DNA of 64,000 nt from Margaritifera margaritifera (lineage: Eukaryota; Mollusca; Bivalvia; Unionida; Margaritiferidae), in assembly GCA_029931535.1 (NCBI GenBank), contig JAQPZY010001626.1, positions 4,790,501 to 4,854,500 on the forward strand, given 5' to 3'. Below, piece after piece: positions 47,535 to 58,639 of the stretch. Positions within the stretch are counted from its first letter, which is position 1, and every line of letters starts with the position of its first letter. The notes below the pieces were generated by a model. The model was not told where the DNA came from, ran no database searches, and was given only the letters and a program-made list of their open reading frames with translations. The translations under genes were made by a program, and so were the position numbers.

Positions 47535-47738
47535 ATGACCTCCTTTCAATCACATCCTCCTGCCAAATTAATTCGTGCACTGTATGCCATCAGTCGCAAA
47601 TAAAATGCTCAAGTCCGTGCACATTTGTTAGAAGCCAATCTCAAAGAAGTGTTACGATAGTTTCCTTTGACAGCACGTCAATTACTTCAAGGGATCATTC
47701 ACATACAGCATCATTTTTTTGTGTCGAGTACGACATGA
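47535..47738 (+). pseudogene. Small conserved Polinton ORF with two in-frame stops
   Basis: Reads MTSFQSHPPAKLIRALYAIS, then TAA, a helical stretch with VRAHLLEANLKEVLR, then TAG and FPLTARQLLQ. The helix-plus-PLT pattern matches a short unnamed ORF that, from memory, commonly sits beside the ATPase in animal Polintons. Its stop overlaps the next ATG as ATGA at 47,735-47,738, a compact viral-type gene junction. Confidence 0.5.
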
Positions 47739-48079
47739 TGGCAAACACAGCCGCTCCGTTGCTCAGAGTCATTCTTTTCAAAGTGGATTCTGCCATCGCT
47801 GCTTACAAGGATGGTGGAAACACGTATCACGTTCACCATGAATTTGTACATCCTCATTATCTTCCTGTCAGTAAATCATATTTTGACAGTGTCAACATTA
47901 GTATAAAAGGAGATCTTGGAGAAAATATTCTATTCTTGAAAGGAAAACTCACGGTGAAACTACATTTTCGAAAACGATTCTACAACGAATTGTTACAAAT
48001 TTACCCTGTGTATCAAGGAATCGCTCGAAGACAAGGACATGGTTTAGGAGAAATGTTAAAATCAGCTTTTCGTACGTAG
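47735..48079 (+). pseudogene. Minor capsid (penton-like) C-terminal fragment joined to pX-like protein start
   Basis: Strand-rich segments VHHEFVHPHYLPV and GENILFLKGKLTVKLHFRKR match the C-terminal end of the single-jelly-roll minor capsid of Polintons. From about 47,999, YPVYQGIARRQGHGLGEMLK is the start of the adenovirus pVI/pX-like protein. The N-terminal part of the minor capsid is missing, a sizeable deletion. Confidence 0.6.
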
Positions 48080-48451
48080 CACCCATCTTTAAATCAATGG
48101 TGACTCTAGGATTGCATGCTTTAAAAGATGCGGCTTTAACGCAAGAAAAAGAATTCCTTCAAAACGTCCTCATTAACAAATAAAGTCCAAAAGAAGCCTG
48201 GGGGGAATGTCCTGGGGGGAGGGGAAAGTGGTGGTTCAATTGAAAAAAATCTTTTATGTCGCCAAGACACCCCCATAACTTCGCTTCACATATCTGGTCC
48301 ATCCATTACTTCTTCTTGCCACAGAAAGAACGAAGCAGAAAGAGACGTCAAAACCCCTTCAGGTCTCATAATTACGTTCAGAAAAAGAATGAGAAAAGAA
48401 GAACAGGAGCTGTCAGAGAATTGGACGTGTTTGATTACTAACAAAAAAATG
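48080..48451 (+). pseudogene. Remainder of pX-like protein with basic tail
   Basis: After the frame break at 48,077, VTLGLHALKDAALTQEKEFLQN is still readable to about 48,183, ending at TAA. The ORF 48,256-48,441 is rich in Lys/Arg (ERSRKRRQNP, KKNEKRR) and ends RELDVFDY, a plausible NLS-like C-terminal tail. Confidence 0.45.
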
Positions 48452-49761
48452 ATGCCCCGAGATTCTTGCAAATGTTCCAAGTCAGAACTCGATCTGTTTG
48501 CCATGCCGACCACCATGATGACGATGCAAGAATCCCAATAGATAGAATTTCATCCTGTGTCGTCTTTGACTACCTCGGCCCCTATTGAATTTGAAATCAA
48601 AGGACAAACCGATGATTACATCGATCTGAATAGCAGCCACTTGTACCTAAAGGTCAAAGTTCTCAAAGTGGACAATACCAATCCAGAGGAAGATGCCAAG
48701 GTAGCTCCCATCAACAATTCCATGCATTCGTTGTTCAGCAAAGTGGATTTGTACTTGAAAATAAACTAGTCAGCAGGAGCATGGATACTTGTCGCTACCG
48801 AGCGTACCTGGACAATATCTTACCGTACGGAAAAGAAGCCAAGAACACACATCTGGATGCTTCCGTGGTATGGAAACCTAACACCTTAGATGTCTTCAAC
48901 GACGTTGAGTTGACAGAAGCGGACGATCCTCACAATGTTGGATTTAACGACCGTCGAAAGAAAATCAAACAAGGACGTAGTTTAGAACTGATGGATCGTT
49001 TGTATTTGGACATTTGGTTGCAAGACAAGTATTTGTTAAATGGAGTGGATGTACGCCCGAGACTAAATCGAAGTAGTACCCTGTTCTATTTGATGGCTAA
49101 TGCTAATGAATACAAAAACCATCATCGAAGAAGCCAGACTTTACGTGCGACGTGTGGAAGTCTTACCTAAAGTGGCAGACGAAATCAGTCAAGCTTTGAG
49201 CAGAGCGACAGCCAGGTATCCTGTTCGAAGAGTGTAAGTAAACACTTTTACCGTTGCCTCTGGACTCTGATCCAAGATAGAAGATCATGTTTTCCAAGGA
49301 CAACTACCCAAACGTTTGCTCATTGACATCGTCAGTAATGCGGCCTTCAACGGATCCATCGATCAAAATCCTTTCGAGTTCCAACACTTCAAAATGTCCG
49401 AAATAGAAGTCACTCGAGATGGCCAGACGTTGTGTACCAGACCTTTTGAACCTAACTTTGCCCAGAAAAATAGCTTCAGATCTTACTTGACATTGTTTGA
49501 GCCACACGATAGTTATGTACAAACAGGAGCCACGGCATTTCGTACGAGGATTTTGCAGGAAGATATGCTTTGTGGGGATTTTATTTCACTCCAGACCAAG
49601 GCAGCAGGAAAGGATATTTCCACCCTATAAAATCAAGTTAACTTCGTGTGGAACTTCAGTTTGCAGTAGCTCTAGCCAACACAGTGAACGTCATCTTGTA
49701 TGCAGAATTTGGCAATACTCTGGAAATCAACAGTTTTAGAGACGTGATCCTAGACAATTAG
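48452..49761 (+). pseudogene. Polinton major capsid protein (double jelly roll)
   Basis: Starts MPRDSCKCSKSELDLF. An in-frame TAG at 48,539-48,541 falls before IEFHPVSSLTT, at a position usually Trp in relatives. Capsid strands follow: DDYIDLNSSHLYLKVKV, PINNSMHSLFSKVDLYL, then in other frames YRAYLDNILPYGKEAK, MDRLYLDIWLQDKYLLNGVD and ILYAEFGNTLEINSF. The natural stop is TAG at 49,759-49,761. At least three frame changes are present. The family forms the virion shell of Polintoviruses and adintoviruses. Confidence 0.88.
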
Positions 49762-49763
49762 AA

Positions 49764-50251
49764 ATGATGGAACACGAAGAACTTATGGAGATAGGCGATG
49801 AGGATGTTTTTGATCTAGAACAAAAAGAAGAAAAAGACACAAATACAGTCATGATGTCAAGATGGCCATAACAAGAACAACATTTAGTCTCCTGCTTTGC
49901 TCGTGACTTGGCTGAAATAATTACAGGCCTAACCAGAGAATATTGTTACGGATGTCAATCGATCATCCTAGTTAGAAACAGCACGACAAATTCATGACGA
50001 TGAATCAAGAAGAAAAGTTGGAAGAGTATCTGGAAGAGGCATGGACAATCATCTCTAAAGAGACGATTTTGAGAAAGTGGTATAAAGACTTGCGTGACCA
50101 TTCCTTACCTCGGTTGACTTCTCTGGATACCAAACGCATCGAAGCTCTCTTGCAACACAGTACAGAGACTACCCGTGATTCATCGACTCACTTGACAGAA
50201 CGTTTCAAGGAAAAAGCCATGTGTGAATTGATGACTTATCATTACCTGTGA
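49764..50251 (+). pseudogene. Small zinc-binding Polinton ORF downstream of capsid
   Basis: The ATG lies 2 bp after the capsid stop. An acidic start (MMEHEELMEIGDEDVFDLEQ) is followed by YCYGCQS, then in another frame DHPS...KQHD, a C-x2-C...H...H arrangement found in the short ORF after capsid genes in Polintons. The remainder is a long amphipathic segment (EEKLEEYLEEAWTIISKETI) to TGA at 50,249. Broken by stops and one frameshift. Confidence 0.6.
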
Positions 50252-50708
50252 AAACACAAAAGAAAAAGAATGGATACCGGTGAACATTATGGTTATCTCT
50301 TGTCTTTTGTTCAGAAACAAAGTATGAATCGATGGAAAAATGGCAGTGTCTTAGATCATCGAAAGTCAAATTTGACTTCATAACGTTGTGAACCTTGTAA
50401 ATACGTTCATGTTTAATATTGTTTGTTTGTTTGTATTCCAGTTTTGAGTTAGTGAAGCTTCTTCTTATTATTAAATATGTTGATTTTGAAAAAATGGTCT
50501 TGTCTTGTTTTTGATTGAAAACAAAATTGTATGAATATGCTCTTTCACATTTCTCTTTATTTATCTTGCTCATGTTTTCATTTACGTTCGCGTACCGAAT
50601 TGGAGTGATGTATTCCTTCACGTCCGTGCTTCGAGCATATAAAGCGGTGCGTTCACCAGTCTGGTATATGAGATCTTCAGCATAATAACACAAAAAATTG
50701 AACAAAAA
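50252..50708. other. Right Polinton flank
   Basis: AT-rich, with a TATA-like CATATAAAG near 50,637. A 176-codon open stretch on the minus strand has no family features and overlaps the capsid-side ORF, so I do not call it. Confidence 0.4.
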
Positions 50709-51130
50709 TGGCAGGGGGAATGGGACAGTACACAAAAAGGGCGCAAATTATACAATATACACAAACAGGTTTGTAGAAATATCGTCGTCCCAAACCTGGC
50801 AAATCGATTGATATCAAAATCATAAATAGAATAAAAACCGGCAAAACACTCCTGGCCATTAGTTTTGGAAGATTTTTGCCATGGATAAAAGAGAAAGGAA
50901 TCAACTGCCCTCACTGTCCCACCCCAGAGACGCTAAACCATGTATTCAATGAGTGCCCAAAGTACAACGAAGCAAGGAAAAAATTCCAACAAAAATAAGA
51001 AAAACTGAAAACCGCAACCCAATATCCGAATTTCCTTAAAACAGGAATCAACAAGGCAAACATCAACCTAGTGTACGCAAACATCCTGGGCTACATTTCA
51101 GACATAGGAAAAAGAGGAAAAATTTAACCC
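50709..51130 (+). pseudogene. LINE ORF2 C-terminus, copy A
   Basis: INRIKTGKTLLAISFGRFLP...INCPHCPTPETLNHVFNECPKY...ILGYISDIGKRGK matches the post-RNase H end of LINEs with the CPxC...HxxxxC zinc motif. It is homologous to copy B at 52,560-53,260 at both DNA and protein level. 5'-truncated at about 50,709. Confidence 0.75.
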
Positions 51131-51189
51131 CCGGTTAGAAATATAAAACTAAAATCATACTAAGGGAAAGAGGTAACAAGAAAGGCAAT

Positions 51190-51400
51190 AACAATAACCA
51201 AAATGTAAAACAATGGCAAACCCGAACAGTCCTAGGCGGGAGAGGAGGGGCCCTTCCCAGGGAGGAAGGAATTGGGATGCCGGGACATTAGGGTCTACAT
51301 ATACGCCGCAAAGACGAACCAATCTCGGCCCCCTTGGGGTGGAGAATCTCCACTCCCATGGATATGACTTAGGGGCAAGCCAAACCGTAAACCAAAACTC
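51190..51400 (+). repeat. LINE 3' UTR module, copy A
   Basis: GGCGGGAGAGGAGGGGCCCT...CCAATCTCGGCCCCCTTGGG...GAATCTCCACTCCCAT. Homologous modules follow copy B (53,370-53,490) and stand alone at 55,340-55,480 and 55,575-55,720. The inverted GGGG/CCCC blocks could fold. Confidence 0.7.
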
Positions 51401-51579
51401 AACTCACTAACAACATTTTCGAGATCATATTATCAATATTAACAGACAAATCATTATCTTTCTTTTTTTCTTTTTTTTTTTTTTTCTCTCGTTTTTACGT
51501 TGATACTAGCACATGGAAAAGGTGTCCGGCAGAAATCACAAGGGACAACATAGAATAACCTGACCTCTCAAAACTTTAG

Positions 51580-52440
51580 CACGATATAAGGTGGTCCTAA
51601 GCCCAGACCATCAGGCCCAACCGCACAAGGTGACATCTAAATGAACACACATAGAACAACCTGACAACTCAAAACTTTAGCACAATATAAGGTGGTCCTA
51701 AACCCAGACCATCATGCCCTGCCACACAAGGTGGCAACAACAGAACAACAAATAATGAAACTTGACCCTGTAAACTGGTCCTAAAAAAAATTAAAAATAT
51801 AAAGTGGCCTAAACCCAGACCACTAGGCCCCCACCGCTCAAATGCGGGAACTGATGAATCAAACTCCCCAAAATCTAAAAAACTGACGTAGAAAATGGTA
51901 AGCATATGCGCCACAATGGAATAAAACACTAATAAGATCCAACTAAAAATTAGAATATATAAGGTGGTCCCAAACCCAGACCATCAGGCCCCGCCGCACA
52001 AGGTGGCATTAACCTACCAAACCCAACGAACTGACCCAAACAATTAAGTGTATAAGGTGGTAGCAAGTCCAGACCACCAGGGCCCTACCGCACAAGGTGG
52101 TAACTACTTCTGGAATCACCCCCACATCAGTTAACAGAGATTAAGGGTCGGTGCATGTGCTTGCTATAAGTATATATCAACCCCTTGGATCGAACCGGAC
52201 ATCTATCCATCTATACCTTAGCAAATCTTCACCCACTCTAACTAACCAAAACCTATAGCCACAAATGCCGAGCTTATATTCAAAATTTAAAAATTCATAG
52301 ATAAGGTGCAAGACGACAATCTTTCTTGATTTGGCAAAATAAACACAAAATTTTTAACCCTGGACCAGTTGGAGCCATCTTGGAACGTCAAGGCGCCATC
52401 TGCAGCTCTTTCCCGCCTTTTCCGCCTCAGGACATGAGTA
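51580..52440 (+). repeat. GGTGGTC-module array and ORF1 start, LINE 5' UTR-like
   Basis: Modules of ATAAGGTGGTCCTAAGCCCA...GACCATCAGGCCC...CGCACAAGGTGGCA recur near 51,587, 51,690, 51,803, 51,960 and 52,048. A conserved leader then ends in CTGGACCAGTTGGAGCCATC (about 52,361), the start of the ORF1-like sequence (LDQLEPS). The same order, module array then leader then LDxLEPS, recurs at 53,840-54,240 and 55,900-56,560. Confidence 0.75.
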
Positions 52441-52559
52441 ACTGATAAGTGTGCGGTGCACACAATACAGCGATAAATTAATCATTGCACGGTATGCAAA
52501 CTAACAACTCGTACATGGCCTAATGGCCGCACACGAGTATAACTTAAATTAAGTAAGTA

Positions 52560-53260
52560 AGTCTGGCCAGTTAGCGACTCCCTCAGTGTGCTGCGGACTC
52601 TGGAGTCCAGTAAATCTGCCAGCAGAGATAACATGACCCGAGAAGTATACCTCAGACTTAAAAACCTGGACCCAAAAAAACATACTCTAGAATTCATGTG
52701 TGTGCCCTCCCATATTAACATCGCTGGAAACGAAAGGACTGATAAAGAAGCCAAAAACAAATTAAACGATCAAGACATCTACCATTTGGCTTACAGTGTC
52801 CAGGAGATCTGCAGTATGATTAGGCAAAAATATAGATAATAATTGGACGAGGGAAGGGAAGATACGCAAAAAGGGCGTAAACTCAATAACATGCAGAAGT
52901 CGGTCTGCAGATATAATATCACCCCAAACCTGGCAAACTCCTATAATACCAAAGTTATAAATAGGATCAAAACTGGAAAAACACTATTAGCCAGTAGCTT
53001 TGGAAGATTTTTGCCAGGTATGAAAGAAACAGGAATAAACTGCCCACGCTGTCCCACCCCTGAAAAATTATGCCACAATTTTAACGAATGCCCCAAATAT
53101 ACCCCCAAAAAAGGGAAAAATTCCAGGAAAAATAGAAGAAACTAAATACCCCAGATAGCTTCCCGGATTTCCTTAAAATAGGAAATACTAACATAAACTC
53201 GGTGTATTCAAACATACTGGGATTCATCACCGACATTGGGAAGAGAGGGAAGATATAATC
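52560..53260 (+). pseudogene. LINE ORF2 RNase H and C-terminus, copy B
   Basis: FMCVPSHINIAGNERTDKEA is the conserved end of LINE-type RNase H (WVPSHxGIxGNExAD). It is followed by INRIKTGKTLLASSFGRFLP, CPRCPTPEKLCHNFNECPKY and ITDIGKRGK. Two stops (about 52,837) and a frameshift near 53,145 are present. The RT domain is missing. Confidence 0.8.
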
Positions 53261-53369
53261 CCTGGTTAGGAATAAAGTGATAGGTCCAGAAGAAAAATTG
53301 AAATATTGAAAAATAGAAAAACTGAAAAATTGGAAAATAAAGACTTTATAAGAAATAGGGAAGTCCTAA

Positions 53370-53490
53370 CAGTCTCTCGGGGGAGGAGAGGCTTTGTACG
53401 AGGGGAAGGGATAGGCATACCATCTTAAATGGTTCTCGGGGTGAAAGTCTACCTCCTCCCCCACGAAAGTCCGCCCCTTTAAGGGGACAA
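53370..53490 (+). repeat. LINE 3' UTR module, copy B
   Basis: GGGGGAGGAGAGGCTTTGTA...TCCTCCCCCACGAAAGTCCG. More diverged from A than the two copies at 55.3-55.7 kb are from each other. Confidence 0.6.
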
Positions 53491-53839
53491 GAAAGGACGT
53501 TCCTAAAAATATAAATTCGAATATATGACTCAAATAAACTTGTGATAGTTGCCTATAAAAGATTCAGACATAGTTTTAAAAACAAGTTTACTTCTAAGCA
53601 ATACAGTTTTATCCCCTTACCCTTAACTACATCATCCTAAGCCCCAAATTATCCCTACGTTTTCCCAATCCCGAACACTCTAAATTCTTAACAAAGTCAC
53701 TAACAACAAAAGCATATAACTTCACATTAACATCGAAATAATCTGTTTATACTAAACTATATTAAACTCTTTTGGTAGCACCGGTGAACCGAGGAGTATT
53801 GTATAACTTAACTTGAACCTCAATTTGAAATTAATTTAG

Positions 53840-54000
53840 TATAAGGTGGTCATAAGCCCAGACTATCAGACCCAGCCGCACACAGTGGCATTGATTGGAA
53901 ATTCAAAAATTGTTAGAGGCCCCGCTAAACTGACCCCCAACATAATTAAGAGCATAAGGTGGTCCAAAGTCCAGACCATCAGGGTCCCACCGCACACCTA
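53840..54000 (+). repeat. GGTGGTC modules, second set
   Basis: Two modules, near 53,843 and 53,957, with AAGGTGGTC...CCAGAC(C/T)ATCAG...CGCACA. Confidence 0.7.
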
Positions 54001-54189
54001 TAATTGTACTCCTTGAACAAAACCGGGTTCAAAGTTCATCCATTTCTTTCTTTTTTCTCTGCTGCTATACTAGTAACCTTAATTAACCGACGTAGGAAAT
54101 CAGCCAATAGTAAAGAGTATCTCATTCAAAAATTAACATTAGATAGGAAGCAAGACGACAACATTCATTTTTGGCAAATAAATCAAATC

Positions 54190-54813
54190 TAAATTCAATC
54201 CTGAACCACTTGGAGCCATCCGGGAAGGACGAGTCGCCCTCCTCCTGGAAAGAAGAAGAAAGAGGCTCAAGAGGTACATCGGAAAGAGGTGGAGAAGAAG
54301 AAACCACCTCCATCTACACCCACTATTCCACGTTCCGCAGATCCACTACAGCCGAAGCCTAAGGCCCAAGGAAAGCAGCCAGAAAGGAAAGAAGCGGCCG
54401 TGCCGAACATTTCAAGGAGAGAAAAAGAACTACGGGGGAAAGCAGGATGGCAGCTCACTCGTCTTCGTGTAGATGAGAAATTACTGGCGGATGGGATCGG
54501 GGAAACAGCTAAAAGGTACATTGAGGACTTCAGGACATTAATGATGGTCCAAAAGAAACTTAAGTCCGATGGCCAGATAACCATGAATATGCGGGAAAGT
54601 GTCCGGAAGTCAGCGGAGAATATCAGAAAGCTGGGAAAAACATTTAGCGAATGTCCCATCTCCCTAGCAACGTTGGTGCCCAACAATACTATCGATAGCC
54701 TCGATATGACCCACCAACCCATAAAAGTGTGGCCTCCAATGTACCACCAGACAGTATCAAGGAAAGAACTCGATGCAAATTCAAGCCGCGTGAAGAAATG
54801 CAACTTTACCTGA
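54190..54813 (+). CDS. LINE ORF1-like protein, longest copy
   Basis: The frame first shows LNHLEPSGKDESPSSWKEEE near 54,195-54,260. The main open frame at 54,289-54,813 is a 174-codon basic, helical protein: MEKKKPPPSTPTIP, a Pro/Lys linker, then SRREKELRGKAGWQLTRLRV and RESVRKSAENIRKLGKTFSE. It sits where ORF1 of this LINE family is expected, after the leader shared with 52.3 and 56.5 kb. ORF1 proteins coat the element RNA. No RRM or zinc knuckle is visible, so the assignment is by position. A frame change near 54,265-54,290 is likely. Confidence 0.5.
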
Positions 54814-55339
54814 CACCACCAACTGAGGATACCCCGTAGCCCTTTTAAGGGCTTAAGAATTGCCGCTTTGCCTTAGGGTTTTCACTTTGGCTTGAAAACC
54901 CATTTCGAAAATAACTCTTTTAATAAGCAAATATGATCCATTTGTACACCGTTCCAAACGAGTACTACATATTATCTAATTAAGATCACGAAAACATAAA
55001 TATTGAGTTACATTAACCCTTCATTATTTCAATTTAGGAAAAAGTATGTACACTACGTACTCCAAACCCTAAAAGTGGTAGGGATACGAAAATATATTAA
55101 CACCTTTTACACTGATCATAATTACAATATGTGACTAGCACACAAATGGTATTAGGGACAGCACGTTTAGCTAACTGTGCAGAATTTGATCATGTACGTT
55201 CGTGGCGTTTTAATACTTCCGTTCCGCTACGCGTCTCTCTTGCCGAGTCCGTGCAGCCTTTTCCACTCTAGACATATCATTCAATTAAGCAGAGCGCCTT
55301 GCGCTCAGTAATGCGGCAGGTGAACTTGCAGCCCGGCAA
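54814..55339. other. Spacer in the LINE cluster
   Basis: No ORF. Contains ACACCACCAACTGAGGATAC and an AAGTATGTACACTACGTACT near-palindrome near 55,042. Confidence 0.4.
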
Positions 55340-55725
55340 CTCAACCTGTATAGAGTGGGAGATGAGGGGCTCCGCCTAGAGAGGTATGGGATTGGTAGGC
55401 TGACCCATTAGGGGAATCAGTTCGCGGTTTGGTCGACCCAATCCCCGCCCTATTGGGCAGGAGAAACTCCACCCTCATAGCACAGCCAGAAAACTAAAGG
55501 CAGATAAAAACGTTAAGATATCAGAATAAGTGTTAAGATTTAAGACCAACCAGTAACCATTAAAGATATCAAAATGGGATCTCAAGCTGTATAGAGCGGG
55601 GGAGGAGAGGCTCCGCCTAGAGAGGTAGGGGATTAGTAGGCTGACCCACTAGGGAAATCACTACGCGGTTTGTGCGACCCAATCCCCGCCCTATTGGGCA
55701 GGAAAAACTCACCCAACAGTTTAAG
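55340..55725 (+). repeat. Two tandem LINE 3' UTR modules, ~235-bp spacing
   Basis: Copies at about 55,347-55,480 and 55,582-55,720 share GGCTCCGCCTAGAGAGGTAT, GGCTGACCCA and CCCAATCCCCGCCCTATTGG almost exactly. They are a recent tandem duplication. Confidence 0.85.
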
Positions 55726-55899
55726 CGATAAGAGCTAAAAACAACCAGTAACCATTAAAGATATTATGCATATACAAGATACCTAACATAAATCCAGTTT
55801 CCATTCTTTGAACCCAACTAATAGCGCATGCAAATACTAAACTCCTGCTAATATGAAATACTCTCACAAGTATTATAATAAAACCTCAACCCCAAAACT

Positions 55900-56600
55900 T
55901 CAGTATATTATAAGTTGGTCCTAAGCCCAGACCATCAGGCCCAGCCTCTCAATGTGGCAACGACTGGTCAACTCAAAACTATGACAATACGGTCCAAATA
56001 CTGGCCCACAAAAAAATAAATAGTATAAAATGGTCCCAAGACCAGACCATCAGGCCCATACTGCGCAAAGAGGTAGCTGATTACTCAGACCCTTAATACT
56101 TGAATTGACAAATAGTGTGAGAATAGTCACTATAGTATATGAATAAGAAACTCAAACCAAATAAATAAATTATACGCTATACGGAGGTCCCGAATCCCGG
56201 ACCACCAAGCCCAGCCGCACAGGGTGGCAACGATTGGTTAGATAATTAACAAAATCTCCGTATCCCTACCCCAACAATAAATAATAAACTGGTGCATATG
56301 CTCACAAAGGCTAGGATACCTACCCTACAATAACCCATATCATTGACTGAACCGGGTTGTTAAGACTACACTTAACTAACTACTTCTTACAGCCACATAA
56401 TACAGAGTTTATATTCAAAATTTATAATAATAAAAAGAACCCAACTACATAAGGTGCAAGACAACAAAAAAATAAATAAATAAATAAATTTACATTTGGC
56501 ATAAAGATCAAATTTCAACCTTGGACCAGCTCGAGCCCTCCGGGAACGACGAGGCGCCACCGGCAGTCACTTGCCGCCTTTTCCTCTTCCTGACAAGAAT
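55900..56600 (+). repeat. GGTGGTC modules, leader and ORF1 start, third set
   Basis: Modules near 55,912, 56,029 and 56,182, then the leader and CTTGGACCAGCTCGAGCCCT at about 56,520. The following sequence diverges into GTGTGCAGTGCACAC, the same continuation as at about 52,450. Copies one and three therefore share a junction that copy two lacks. Confidence 0.7.
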
Positions 56601-57758
56601 AAGTAAGAAGTGTGCAGTGCACACATTAAAGCTTTGAGTGGGTACTCCGCACCCACTTGACGAGTAATTAAAAAGTACCCTGAGCATACAGTAACAAAAC
56701 ATACATGGTGGAATGGCCGCACACGTCTATAATGCAATTAAACAAACAAACACTCTGGCCACCCATCGTTGACTCGTCGACAACATGACTTCGAAAATCG
56801 CAAAACTAAGTGAAGCTATGGTGCACATGCACCGGGTCAGGCAGTACCTGATCCACAAGAGCGTGGACAGGTAGACGCCTATCTTCTTTGTGCCGAAATC
56901 ATACATGGAAAATATCTTGTCCAAAAAGAAAGGCTTGTTTATGTTTTGATCACCGTATCTGATTTGCACAAAATTAAGAAATAAATTAAATACCTCCACA
57001 ACCTGACCAACATTATTTTTTATTTTTTCAATGCTCTTTTAATTTTCCAGTGTGTCATGCTGCAATCTGCAGTCCTTTACGCTATCATTTCTTCAGAAAC
57101 GTGGTCAAAGTTTCGTTTCACCTTTACATCAATCGATATGAAAAATGTTCCAGGCACACTCAAAACATTAGGTCCCAACTTAGGTATTGTCAGTCAATTT
57201 TAAATTTAATACTACCTGGAGTAAATGTAAAACAATGATGTGTCAGGTTAAGATGTTTAAAACCTGGTGTGTGCGTAATACAATCATGTGTCGGGTTAAG
57301 TTGTTTAAAACCTGGTGGTGTTTTACCTTCTTGGTGAAGAGTTATATATTTACTACACGTTCACATCCTTGCTATTTAATAGCTACACAAACTACCGCAG
57401 CTTTAAATAAACTACTAGCTAACAGAAACACTAAAACACATTATTAGGACAATAAATACCTACTCGTATTTTACCTGCGTATCAGAAATATTGTAAAAGT
57501 CACCAAGTTTAGGGTTTTCAAGTTTTTTCATGCACTCGGCTTCTGGGTTATGCAGAGTTCAATGATGACACCGGGTCCGATTCACATTTTAGCCTCAGTC
57601 CTTGTCCGTATTACGAGTCCGCGTTTGCAGTTTATATCCAACCCCGGAAATTGCTTATGTTGAAGTTCCCGGTATTTTTCTTTTCACATGTTAGTTGGTG
57701 TCTTCTTTACAAAACTCGATTTTAATGACAATAGAAAAACAACCTAAAAAAAAAAAAA
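56601..57758. other. LINE-cluster edge and spacer; no gene seen
   Basis: 56,640-56,760 matches 52,440-52,570 (GGCCGCACACG...TCTGGCCA). Beyond about 57,000 nothing is recognised. Confidence 0.45.
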
Positions 57759-57877
57759 ATGTTTACTCCAAGAGCTTCACCGTACACGCCTACAAATCGT
57801 TCAGCCCAAAATAAACGAGTATCCAGTTTGTTTACGCCTCAGAGAAAGGCCTCTCCATTTACAGCAACAGCAGGAAA
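57759..57877 (+). CDS. Candidate first coding exon of an unidentified gene
   Basis: ATG followed by 39 codons, MFTPRASPYTPTNRSAQNKR and then a second FTPQRK motif, ending in a good donor AAA|GTAAGT. Composition is Ser/Thr/Pro/Arg-rich and probably disordered, like N-termini of nuclear proteins with TP phosphorylation sites. It is much less AT-rich than its surroundings. No downstream exon was convincingly found within the window, so the gene may extend beyond it. Gene identity unknown. Confidence 0.4.
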
Positions 57878-58639
57878 GTAAGTAGCAACAGGGGATGATT
57901 TTTTTCAGAATTATAGAATAGACAAAAATTGAATGTTTTCTGCATACTTTGAGTGTGCAGATTTCAAAAATGAACCCATCGTTATTATATCTTATCAAAT
58001 AAATTCACAGGAAGCATTCAAACACATGTACCGTCTACCATTTTTAATATTGGTCTTTGGCACTTTTTGCAAATTCTTGACCTCGTGTTATTTCAAGCTG
58101 AAATTTGCCAGTGCCCTCTAGGCGGCGCCTGTTGCTAAAGTAAGTCGGGATAGCTGCTACTTATTCAGCCTTCATATTCTTTGCATTATTTGTTCTGAAT
58201 GCATTTATTTGATGCATTTCTTGCAGATACACCAACATGAATGTATAAAGTGCTCAAGCTATGTTATAATTTTAGGGAGAAGTCACATGCAGCGTTTTCT
58301 CCAGGCTACTTAGATACGATGTCGTAGCCTCGACATAGCCTAGAGTACCCCGTCCACGAAGTACTACTGGCTACTCAGTACGCTCTTGTGCCATGTTTCA
58401 CATTAAAATTCGAAAGGGCGCAAGTAAACATCGGCGACGCGTCGTAAAAGGAGCAGAAATATAGCCGTCAATATTATTTGTCATCTGGTGCTCTGTACTG
58501 TGAATCACATTAAATTTGTGGGTATCAAATTTAAAATAATACATATTCGTGGGTACTTAATTTCGTGGATTTTTCATCTGAAAAAAAAAAATGGATAAAA
58601 TATTAAGCAATGATAATTCTCTATACAAGATTTAACTGT

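Larger units (their letters stand above)
41208..50600 (+). mobile_element. Maverick/Polinton (adintovirus-related) element, decayed
   Basis: A set of genes diagnostic of Polintons lies in one orientation: protein-primed PolB, two unknown ORFs, FtsK/HerA-like packaging ATPase, small ORF, minor capsid and pX-like pieces, double-jelly-roll major capsid and a small zinc-binding ORF. Every recognisable gene has stops or frameshifts. No integrase or adenovirus-type cysteine protease was recognised and no terminal inverted repeats were found by eye. The right limit is set by the LINE that begins near 50,700; the left limit is uncertain. Confidence 0.85.

Noticed and set aside
50205..50735. 176-codon minus-strand ORF
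   Set aside because: No recognisable motif, low complexity, overlaps the Polinton end and its right edge lies in LINE sequence.
54267..54803. 178-codon minus-strand ORF
   Set aside because: Antisense of the ORF1-like frame at 54,289-54,813; no motif of its own.
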